NCBI GenBank assembly: GCA_023678885.1
Contig: CM042965.1
Location: 29,927,777-29,991,776, forward strand
Origin: Pogostemon cablin
Taxonomy: Eukaryota; Streptophyta; Magnoliopsida; Lamiales; Lamiaceae
Direction of reading: 5' to 3'
Length of the DNA: 64,000 nt
The position numbers were made by a program, and so were the translations under genes. How positions within the stretch are numbered: the first letter of the stretch is position 1; every line of letters begins with the position of its first letter. The notes beneath the pieces are model-generated. The model saw nothing but the letters and a program-made list of their open reading frames with translations, had not been told where the DNA came from and searched no databases. Below, in pieces: positions 23,411-35,000 of this stretch.

Positions 23411-26400
23411 ATACCACCAAGAATGGAGCCATAGGGAATCAATGTTAATGGACCGCAACAAGAAGACAATATTAATGGTGCTGGAAATGGTAAGAATCCA
23501 CCGCAAGAAGTTGTAGTGGAGACAATCAATTTCAGATGTTTATGAATGCATTCATGGCTCAACAAGGAGGGAACAATCAAGCTAAGATTGTGGAGCAGTT
23601 CCATCGACATCAACCACCTGCTTTCAATGGATTTCAAGGGCTTGAGGCAGTTGAGGAATGGCTTGACACGTTAGAGAAAATTCTATACCTAATAAACTGT
23701 ACGGAGGCTCAACGGGTTACCCGCGCAGCTTTTTAATTGAAAGAAGATGCGTACTATTGGTGGGTTGGTTATTGGAGGTTAAGGACCGAAGTGGAACAAA
23801 ACAGCCTGACATGGAATGGATTCAAGAGCATGGTGATGGAGAAGTATTATCCGAGCACTTATCGCACACATATAGAGATAGAATTTCTGAACCTGAATTA
23901 GGGTGAGATGTCAGCAACGGATTATGAAAATAAGTTTAATTAGATATGTCGCTTTTCCACGTATTTGGTTGACACTGATCTGAAGAAAGCTCAAAGGTTT
24001 AAGGGGGTTGAAGGCTGAGATACGAACACCGGTTATAGGTTAATAAGAATTGACTTATGTAGAATTTCACCATCGAGCGGAAGAAGTAGCTGCAAGCATT
24101 GAGATAGATTGGCTGAAGTAAAGGCCAATAGAGAATAGCCCTGGGAAAATTAAGTAGCAAGACCCAACTCATTTAGGGCAAGACCTCAAAATCAGGGTCT
24201 TCACCCTAACAAATAAGGAAAAACTAGAGAATGAATGGAGAACCCTATGTGTACTACTTGTGGGTAAGAATCATCGTGGAGAGTGCTTGATGGGATAAAA
24301 TAAGTGCTATTAATGTAAGCAACCTGGACACACAGCTTAGAATTACCCAAGGAAATGAGTCGCTCCAGAGGCGAAGGGCCGCACTTCCGGATCAGGTGGA
24401 CCTACCCGAATGTATGCTTTAACTCAGAAGGATGCTAAGAACAAGACCAACACAACATCAGGTATGCTATCAATGCAAGGTATTCATGCTTTAGTGCTAT
24501 TTGACACGGGTTCCAAGCACGCATTTATCTCCTCCAAATTTCACCCCCTAACTGGAAGTAACAATGTTGGAATTCAAGAAGCCTTAGAAATTAGCATACC
24601 ATTGGGGAAGACAAAACTTGCAAACTCGTTAGCTAATAAAATACAAAAAAAGGTAACCGAAAATAGCTTAGATATTGAATTATACATATTGGCCATGAAA
24701 GATTTCGATGTAATTCTTGGGATGGATTGGCTTAGTAAGTATCACGCGGACATTTTTAGGTGTCATGAGAAAGAAATCACCCTATGTTTACCTACTGAGG
24801 AACACATAAAATTTTGTGGAGAAAATGCTAGAACAATGCCACGGGTGGTGATGGCTAAGAAAGCTACAAAGATGTTAACAAAAAGACACAATCAAGGTTA
24901 TTTGGTCAAGATGATTGAATTGCCAGAAACTGGAACAAGCATAGACAATGTTCCAGTGGTGCGAGAATTTTTGGATGTTTTTCCAGATAACTTACCGAGG
25001 ATTGCTCTTGAACACCAAGTGGAGTTCCCTATTGATCTAATGTAGGAGCCGCACCAATATTTAAAGCTCCTTACCGAATGGCACCAAAAGAGTTGGAGGA
25101 ATTGAAGATCCAAATAAAAGAGTTACTAAATATGGGTTTTATCCGACCCAGCATTTTGCCTTGGGATGGGGTGCGCCAGTGTTATTTGTAAAGAAAAAGG
25201 ATGGGACAATGAGAATGTGAATCGAATAGAGGGAGCTAAATCGAATCACAATCAAGAACAAATATCCACTACCAAGGATAGAGGACCTATTCGATCAATT
25301 GAAAGGAGTTGGAATATTTTCCAAGATTGATTTGAGGTCAGGATATCACTAGTTGAGGGTGAAACCAACTGATGTTTCAAAAATAGCATTCCGAACTTGG
25401 GATGGACATTTTGAATTTGTAGGTATGCAATTTGAGTTAACCAATGCACCTGCTGTATTCATCTACTTGATGAATCGTGTGTTTCATCCTTACTTGGATT
25501 GATTCGTAATTTTTTTCATAGATGACATTTTGGTATATTCTAAGGATGAGAAACAACATGAGGAACACCTCAGAGAAGTGTTGGGGACATTGCAAAGAGA
25601 GAAATTATATGCAAAGTTTAAGAAATGCGAGTTTTGGATGAACCAAGTCGTGTTCCTTGGACATGTGATAACAGCCCATAGAATTGAGGTGGATCCAGCA
25701 AAGGTGGAAGCTATGAACCAATGGAGTATTCCTACCAATGCCCATGAGGTGCGTAGTTTCTTAGGTTTGCTTGCTATTATCGACGATTTGTAGAAGGATT
25801 TTCAAAGCTCGTAGCACCATTGACGGGGTTAACAAAGAAAGGGGTAAAATTCTTATGGAATGAGAAGTGAGAGGAGAGTTTTCAAGAACTTAAGATGAGG
25901 ATTACGTCAGCACCTGTATTAACAATTCTGGATCCAACCAAGGAATTTTTAATATATAATGATGCTTCAAAATAAGGACTCAGATGTGTTTTGATACAAG
26001 AAGGAAAGGTAATTGCTTATGCTTCAAGGGAATTGAGGACTCACAAGGTGAATTACCCAACACACAATTTGAAGTTGGTGGTGGTAGTTCATGCCTTAAA
26101 GATTTGGCTTCACTACCTGTATGGGAGAAAGTGTGAAATTTACTCCGACGATAAGAGTTTGAAGTATTTAATCACACGGAAAGAATTAAACATGAGGCAA
26201 AGGAGATGGTTGGAATTAGTAAAGGACTATGATTATACCATACACTATCACCCAGGCAAGGCCAATGTTGTCGCAGATTGCCTAAGTCGAAAAGCAAATA
26301 AGCAATTGGCATGTTTATACACCAAACAACAATGATTGGTGGAGGAATTTAAGAAGATGAAGATTGAGGTAATAGCTCCACCAAAGGACACAAAATCAAT

Positions 26401-26427
26401 GCTAGCAACGCTAGTTGTACAACCCAC
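23411..26427 (+). pseudogene. Ty3/gypsy gag-PR-RT-RNase H, broken (part 1)
   Basis: Gag begins near 23411 at a likely lost ATG (now ATA) before CCACCAAGAATG. The gag domain is recognisable (PPAFNGF, then EEWLDTLEKI and KEDAYYWW). Protease carries LFDTGSKHAFIS near 24490-24530, with VILGMDWL downstream. RT (25050-25800) keeps SKIDLRSGYH and FIDDILVYSK, so the catalytic Asp pair is intact. RNase H (25940-26335) keeps IYSDD and ends VVADCLSRKANKQ. Many stops and frameshifts occur throughout. The frame stops at the insertion point 26423-26427 (CCCAC) and resumes at 43707. Confidence 0.88.
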
Positions 26428-27462
26428 TGATGCGCGTTTTCTTTGCACGCAAAATTAATCCCCAAGTATGAAGGATATCAGTTGCAGCTTAAGCAAGCGA
26501 CTAAGTTAAATATCGAACCCAAAGGACTGTGTATTATCAATTTAATTATTTACTAAATTAATTAAGACGAAAGGCAATAAGAGTTGTGGAATTAATTATC
26601 AACTAAAATAATAAAATTAAATAACAAATAAAATAAAATAGCTCTAGAAGAATACAAAAATGGAACAAGTAGGAGAATAGGTAGCTCAAGGATAATCCAA
26701 TTTTACTACTTAACTTCCCTCTCTAGTGCAGGCTGACTCTGCCTTTTGGACTATGGACGCATCACTAAACCATGCAAATCTACTCTATAGACACAAGTAA
26801 ATATGTGTGTAACACGTGTGAATAACCTCGGAGCAAGAGACGTAATTTCATCCCCCTTTCTAGGCACTATTAATATCAATTATTTTTCACGTCTAGAACC
26901 TAACCCGATATGATCTTCCTTTATAGGTACTATAAAATTACCCTCTTTATCCTGCTTAGTAACCCTAATTCAATTCAATTAATAAACATTCATATATGAC
27001 AGTTCTAATGAAGTTTCGTAGTCCCCTCACTTAGAATCATAACATGGAATCTTGTTCAATGGTGAACACACTCAATCTACAACCAAGATATATATTCAGA
27101 CTCTATATACCAATTAAAGATGCACAAAACAAACGTGAATATGGATTAAGAAAGCTCAATCATATATAAAATCAATCCACAAGTAATGTTGTACGGAGGA
27201 CACACAAAAGAGTTTAATTAATTCATAAAACCTTCAAAACCCTAGATCTACCAAAATGGTTCTAGCCCATAATTTTGCGAAGAAAAATCATGGGGGTTGG
27301 ATAGATCTTACCCGTATGTCTGGAAAATACAAGATAAATTAGAAAATGAATAAAACCCAAGATGCGGGAGTCATCGCGTCCTTCTCCGTCTTGAATACTT
27401 CTCTTGGTTCTCCTCTTAATTCAGCAAACGAATCTTCAAAGTGATGGATAGATGGAGGAAAG

Positions 27463-28860
27463 TGTTGGATTGTATACTAAAAGTCTAGCTTTTTGTATGA
27501 ACAATGTTATAACAATTAATTTGAAATAAGAATCATATGATCAAATGATTGCAACTTATAATTTATTCATATGTTCGATGCAATAGTCCACTTACTTTAT
27601 ACTGTAGATAATATGTTGTGCGACAACACGCGGAAGATCATATTATCGGTTTCTTTATAAAGTATAAACAGATGCTCACAACCGAGATAGACGGGGACTC
27701 TCTATCGGGATGGTTGTAGTGTGGTTTGGTATTAGCTTGTCTTGGCTATAGAATCACATTAGTGCACTTGTGTGTATTAAGCAGGACCGCTTGAGATCGT
27801 TCGACTTATACTGACTTATAGGAGAACTTGATCTCAGTTATTATGGAAGTTCGTGCTCTTAATCCCTATACAATAACCTCGACACGTAGGGCAGTATGTA
27901 TTTCTTTGATTCATCAATGGGTGAGATTTATATGTAATTAAATCAACAAACTCGATGAGTTAGGAAATAGTGCTGTCTCTATGGTGTGCTGTTGATTGTA
28001 GAAGGAATCCATGTCCGTCATAGGTTGATGATGTCCCCTTGAAGAGCTCATAAGGATTATCATGTAAACCCTGCAGGTGGAATTTATTCCGACATGATAA
28101 TGAGGTTGAGTGGTACTACTCTTGGATGAGATATTAATTAATTGAGTTGTCAGTAACTTAAATTAATTAATGGACATTGTATATCTTAAACATGGGGAGA
28201 CTAACGGGCTCATAATAAGAAGGAGCCCAAAACGTAATTTTGGGATTGGTACGGTAGTGCAATAATAATATTTTAGTGGAATATATTATTATTATTGGAC
28301 TTAAGTATAAGCTTTGGGCTAAGCTTGGATACTTAAGCCCAATGGAGGCCCAACCCAATTTCTCCTCCTGGTCCCTGCTGTAGCCCATGTATATAAGTCA
28401 CCTCAACTTATCTGGAACCCTAATCTAATCTAACTGATTATTCACGTGTGATGAGGGTTGAGAATAGATTGAGGAGGTCTCGTAGATCGTCGCCCACACG
28501 ACGTCGAGATCGGACTTGGGACATATGGCAGAAGATCAGAAGGTAGTTTGCTGCTGCTGTCTGCCACCTTGCGAAATTGATATAAAATTGTAAATTGCTC
28601 AGAATTTGATGATCAATATACTGACGGAAAGCAGTTGAAGAGAGGATCGTCTGAACGGAAAGATCACTCAATTCTGACATCAGACGAGGAAGTTATCGCC
28701 ATTCTTGTGGGACTGCGCAGGCTGCCTGCGAGAATCAATCTTCATCAACATACCCTGGTGAACGGTAATCGTTTCTATGATTTATTGCTTCCGCTGTGAT
28801 ATGATAAAAATGCATGATATTCTAACGGGTCACGTTAACCAAACGATCGAAGTGCCAACA
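27463..28860 (+). repeat. Copia 5' LTR
   Basis: 1398 bp, pairs with 41448-42845. TATA box TATATAAG at 28390-28397. Confidence 0.95.
28390..28397 (+). promoter_or_regulatory. Copia LTR TATA box
   Basis: TATATAAG, conserved at 42375-42382 in the 3' LTR. Confidence 0.55.
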
Positions 28861-28862
28861 AT

Positions 28863-28874
28863 TGGTATCAGAGC
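28863..28874 (+). other. Primer binding site, initiator tRNA-Met type
   Basis: TGGTATCAGAGC, two bases after the LTR, the standard copia primer site. Confidence 0.92.
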
Positions 28875-29082
28875 TTCGGTTTCGTGGTGAAGTGTGACAC
28901 GTTAGGCTAGTGTTTATGTGATTAATTTTTCGAAATTAGGATCACATGTTTAGGGTTTTGGTTTTACTGCGCAAACCATGAATATCCCTATGTGAAATAT
29001 ACCCTATATCATATCTGTTCGTTGATGGTTGTGTGTGAGAGGATTCGACGAAAACTGTTCGTTAATTTCACATGGAAGGAAG

Positions 29083-32000
29083 AAATTGAGAGAAAATCCA
29101 GCGCAGTGATATTGCAGAGGCAATAACCGGAGTTTCAACCGTCGGATCAGGCTGATTTTTGGTCAGCACGTTCAGAATTTGTGGTTGTACATTCTGAATG
29201 GTGAAGATCGTATTTGAAGCTTTGTGTTGTCGGAAATACGCCGAAAACAGAAGCAGTTTTTTGGGCGATTCTGTTCTGCGCAGTCGAGGGAAAAGAGCTA
29301 TTTCTCACAATCTAACTGTTGGATCGACCTGTAATTTGGAAAGCATGTTCAAATCTCACAGGCGTAGATTCTGGACGGTGGAGATTGGATTCCCAGGTTC
29401 CTACGGTTGCAAACCCTGAACGACAGTTGATGTAGTTTGATGTTGCGCGTTGGGCTGAACTTGATTCCGTGCAAGTAGGCCCTTGGACTAGCGATAGTTC
29501 GAGCGGATTTTTATCAGGTTCGATTGATGCTACACCAGGTTCGAGCAGATTTGCATCAGGTTCGGTTGGTCTACATCAGGTTCGATCGATGTTGCCCAGG
29601 TTCAAGCGGATTTACATCAGGTTCGATTGGTCTACATCAAGTTCGATCGATGATGTACCAGGTTCGAGCGGATTTGTATCAGGTTCGATTGGTCTGCATC
29701 AGGTTCGATTGATGCTACACCAGGTTCGAGCGAATTTGCATTAGGTTCGGTTGGTCTGCATCAGGTTCGATCAATGATGCACCAGGTTCGAGCGGATTCA
29801 CATCAGGTTCGATTGGTCTGCATCAGGTTCGGTCGACTCTGCACTAGGTTCGAGCGGGTTTGTATCAAGTTCGACTGGTCTGCATCAGGTTCCGCGTGAG
29901 TCTTCATAATATGATCGGGCAGGGTGCCAGAGTGGTGCAGCAGGCTGCAGGGAGGTCGATCCCCATCGCAGTTGTCCGCATTCCTGATTGGTGGCGAACA
30001 ATCGAATTCGCTGTTATATAACTGTTATAATTGATTTATTAATTGATTATTGTTATATATGTATGCATGATTCTCTATGATTTATTGCCTTAAATAGAAG
30101 CATGCTAGATTGCGTATTATATTTGGTATATTATATGCATGTATGTTGGAGTGTTGATCAAGTCAACTTATTTTTGGCAATTTATTTCCTTATATATAAC
30201 TGCTATAATTGTTTTATTGGTCAATTATTGTTATATATTTGGAAGTATGAGCATGCTAGGTTGCATATTTTATTCTGAAATATTATATGCATGTAAAAAC
30301 CCTCGGTCTTAAATAACTAAGTGGGAGAGGGGATTGGTAAAAATTCCCGCTGCCTCCATTATTGGTTTGTAAGTGATGTGAGTAAACTTGCGTGTTGGCA
30401 ATAGGCCTTCCTCCCTAACGGATGAGTTTATTCACGGATCACTGGTACAGACTTCATTACATAATTATTGTTTGTAATGTGGCACATGAACTTGCGTGTT
30501 GGCAATAAGCCTTCCTCCCTAACGGATGAGTTTATGTGGGGCTCACTGGTACAAACTTATAATTGATGATTGTAGGAAGCTATCCGAGCGCGTGTGTACT
30601 TCTCCAACTGTAAGGCACACAAGCTCGCGCAGTGGACTTGGGATCAAATAATGGTGTACACTTGGGTGTAAATAATTAGTATCCTCCCCAACGGAGTCAC
30701 TGCTATTATTTGCATGGCTAAAGAGGAACCGACTAATTATTTTGTAATAAAGTTAGGTTGACAAATGAAATTAATGGGTAAAACCTTCTCTTGTAAATGT
30801 TCGGGTTTGTAAACGTCCACACTAACGTGGCTTGCAGACTCACGGTGCTTGAGATAAAATTGAGAGAAAATCCAGCGCAGTAATATTGCAGAGGCAATAT
30901 CTGGAGTTTCAACCGTCGGATCAGGCTGATTTTTGGTCAGCACGTTCAGAATTTATGGATGTACATTCTGAACGGTAAAGATCGTATTTGGAGCTTTGTG
31001 TTGTCGGAAATACGCCGAAAACAGAAGCAGTTTTTTGGGCGATTCTGTTCTGCGCAGTCGAGGGAAAAGAGCTATTTCTCACAATCTAACCGTTGGATCG
31101 ACCTGTAATTTGGAAAGCATGTTCAAAACTCACAGGCGTAGATTCTGGACGGTGGAGATTGGATTCCCAGTTCCTACGGTTGCGAACCCTGAACGACAGT
31201 TGGTGTAGTTTGATGTTGCGCGTTGGGCTGAACTTGATTCCGTGCAAGTAGGCCCTTGGACGAGCGACAGTTCGAGCGAATTTGTATCAGGTTCGATTGA
31301 TGCTACACCAGGTTCGAGCAGATTTGCATCAGGTTCGGTTGGTCTACATCAGGTTCGATCGATGCTGCACCAGGTTCAAGCGGGTTTACATCAGGTTCGA
31401 TTGGTCTACATCAAGTTCGATCGATGCTGTACCAGGTTCGAGCGGATTTGTATCAGGTTCGATTGGTCTGCATCAGGTTCGATTGATGCTACACCAGGTT
31501 CGAGCGGATTTGCATCAGGTTCGGTTGGTCTGCATCAGGTTCGATCAATGATGCACCAGGTTCGAGCGGATTCACATCAGGTTCGATTGGTCTGCATCAG
31601 GTTCGATCGACTCTGAACTAGGTTCGAGCGGGTTTGCATCAAGTTCGACTGGTTTGCATCAGGTTCCGCGTGAGTCTTCATAATATGATCGGGCAGGGTG
31701 CCAGAGTGGTGCAGCAGGCTGCAGGGAGGTCGATCCCCATCGCAGTTGTCCGCATTCGTGATTGGTGGCGAACAATCGAATTCGCTGTTATATAACTGTT
31801 ATAATTGATTTATTAATTGATTATTGTTATATATGTATGCATGATTCTCTATGATTTATTGCCTTAAATAGAAGCATGCTAGATTGCGTATTATATTTGG
31901 TATATTATATGCATGTATGTTAGAGTGTTGATCAAGTCAACTTATTTTTGGCAATTTATTTCCTTATATATAACTGCTATAATTGTTTTATTGGTCAATT

Positions 32001-35000
32001 ATTGTTATATATTTGGAAGTATGAGCATGCTAGGTTGCATATTTTATTCTGAAATATTATATGCATGTAAAAACCCTCGGTCTTAAATAACTAAGTGGGA
32101 GAGGGGATTGGTAAAAATTCCCGCTGCCTCCATTATTGGTTTGTAAGTGATGTGAGTAAACTTGCGTGTTGGCAATAGGCCTTCCTCCCTAACGGATGAG
32201 TTTATTCACGGATCACTGGTACAGACTTCATTACATAATTATTGTTTGTAATGTGGCACATGAACTTGCGTGTTGGCAATAGACCTTCCTCCCTAACGGA
32301 TGAGTTTATGTGGGGCTCACTGGTACAAACTTATAATTGATGATTGTAGGAAGCTATCCGAGCGCGTGTGTACTTCTCCAACTGTAAGGCACACAAGCTC
32401 GCGCAGTGGACTTGGGATCAAATAATGGTGTACACTTGGGTGTAAATAATTAGTATCCTCCCCAACGGAGTCACTGCTATTATTTGCATGGCTAAAGAGG
32501 AACCGACTAATTATTTTGTCATAAAGTTAGGTTGACAAATGAAATTAATGGGTAAAACCTTCTCTTGTAAATGTTCGGGTTTGTAAACGTCCACACTAAC
32601 GTGGCTTGCAGACTCACGGTGCTTGAGATAAAATTGAGAGAAAATCCAGCGCAGTAATATTGCAGAGGCAATATCTGGAGTTTCAACCGTCGGATCAGGC
32701 TGATTTTTGGTCAGCACGTTCAGAATTTATGGATGTACATTCTGAACGGTAAAGATCGTATTTGGAGCTTTGTGTTGTCGGAAATACGCCGAAAACAGAA
32801 GCAGTTTTTTGGGCGATTCTGTTCTGCGCAGTCGAGGGAAAAGAGCTATTTCTCACAATCTAACCGTTGGATCGACCTGTAATTTGGAAAGCATGTTCAA
32901 AACTCACAGGCGTAGATTCTGGACGGTGGAGATTGGATTCCCAGTTCCTACGGTTGCGAACCCTGAACGACAGTTGGTGTAGTTTGATGTTGCGCGTTGG
33001 GCTGAACTTGATTCCGTGCAAGTAGGCCCTTGGACGAGCGACAGTTCGAGCGAATTTGTATCAGGTTCGATTGATGCTACACCAGGTTCGAGCAGATTTG
33101 CATCAGGTTCGGTTGGTCTACATCAGGTTCGATCGATGCTGCACCAGGTTCAAGCGGGTTTACATCAGGTTCGATTGGTCTACATCAAGTTCGATCGATG
33201 CTGTACCAGGTTCGAGCGGATTTGTATCAGGTTCGATTGGTCTGCATCAGGTTCGATTGATTCTACACCAGGTTCGAGCGGATTTGCATCAGGTTCGGTT
33301 GGTCTGCATCAGGTTCGATCAATGATGCACCAGGTTCGAGCGGATTCACATCAGGTTCGATTGGTCTGCATCAGGTTCGATCGACTCTGAACTAGGTTCG
33401 AGCGGGTTTGCATCAAGTTCGACTGGTTTGCATCAGGTTCCGCGTGAGTCTTCATAATATGATCGGGCAGGGTGCCAGAGTGGTGCAGCAGGCTGCAGGG
33501 AGGTCGATCCCCATCGCAGTTGTCCGCATTCGTGATTGGTGGCGAACAATCGAATTCGCTATTATATAACTGTTATAATTGATTTATTAATTGATTATTG
33601 TTATATATGTATGCATGATTCTCTATGATTTATTGCCTTAAATAGAAGCATGCTAGATTGCGTATTATATTTGGTATATTATATGCATGTATGTTGGAGT
33701 GTTGATCAAGTCAACTTATTTTTGGCAATTTATTTCCTTATATATAACTGCTATAATTGTTTTATTGGTCAATTATTGTTATATATTTGGAAGTATGAGC
33801 ATGCTAGGTTGCATATTTTATTCTGAAATATTATATGCATGTAAAAACCCTCGGTCTTAAATAACTAAGTGGGAGAGGGGATTGGTAAAAATTCCCGCTG
33901 CCTCCATTATTGGTTTGTAAGTGATGTGAGTAAACTTGCGTGTTGGCAATAGGCCTTCCTCCCTAACGGATGAGTTTATTCACGGATCACTGGTACAGAC
34001 TTCATTACATAATTATTGTTTGTAATGTGGCACATGAACTTGCGTGTTGGCAATAGGCCTTCCTCCCTAACGGATGAGTTTATGTGGGGCTCACTGGTAC
34101 AAACTTATAATTGATGATTGTAGGAAGCTATCCGAGCGCGTGTGTACTTCTCCAACTGTAAGGCACACAAGCTCGCGCAGTGGACTTGGGATCAAATAAT
34201 GGTGTACACTTGGGTGTAAATAATTAGTATCCTCCCCAACGGAGTCACTGCTATTATTTGCATGGCTAAAGAGGAACCGACTAATTATTTTGTCATAAAG
34301 TTAGGTTGACAAATGAAATTAATGGGTAAAACCTTCTCTTGTAAATGTTCGGGTTTGTAAACGTCCACACTAACGTGGCTTGCAGACTCACGGTGCTTGA
34401 GATAAAATTGAGAGAAAATCCAGCGCAGTAATATTGCAGAGGCAATATCTGGAGTTTCAACCGTCGGATCAGGCTGATTTTTGGTCAGCACGTTCAGAAT
34501 TTATGGATGTACATTCTGAACGGTAAAGATCGTATTTGGAGCTTTGTGTTGTCGGAAATACGCCGAAAACAGAAGCAGTTTTTTGGGCGATTCTGTTCTG
34601 CGCAGTCGAGGGAAAAGAGCTATTTCTCACAATCTAACCGTTGGATCGACCTGTAATTTGGAAAGCATGTTCAAAACTCACAGGCGTAGATTCTGGACGG
34701 TGGAGATTGGATTCCCAGTTCCTACGGTTGCGAACCCTGAACGACAGTTGGTGTAGTTTGATGTTGCGCGTTGGGCTGAACTTGATTCCGTGCAAGTAGG
34801 CCCTTGGACGAGCGACAGTTCGAGCGAATTTGTATCAGGTTCGATTGATGCTACACCAGGTTCGAGCAGATTTGCATCAGGTTCGGTTGGTCTACATCAG
34901 GTTCGATCGATGCTGCACCAGGTTCAAGCGGGTTTACATCAGGTTCGATTGGTCTACATCAAGTTCGATCGATGCTGTACCAGGTTCGAGCGGATTTGTA

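Noticed and set aside
29490..29895. CRISPR-like array of short repeats
   Set aside because: Units are contiguous and similar along their whole length, with no unique spacers, and the genome is a plant nucleus.
31242..31616. Open frames of 89-124 residues repeated every 1774 bp
   Set aside because: They are translations of the GGTTCGA array in two frames. The same short peptide repeats with the DNA period, and there is no domain or plausible gene context.
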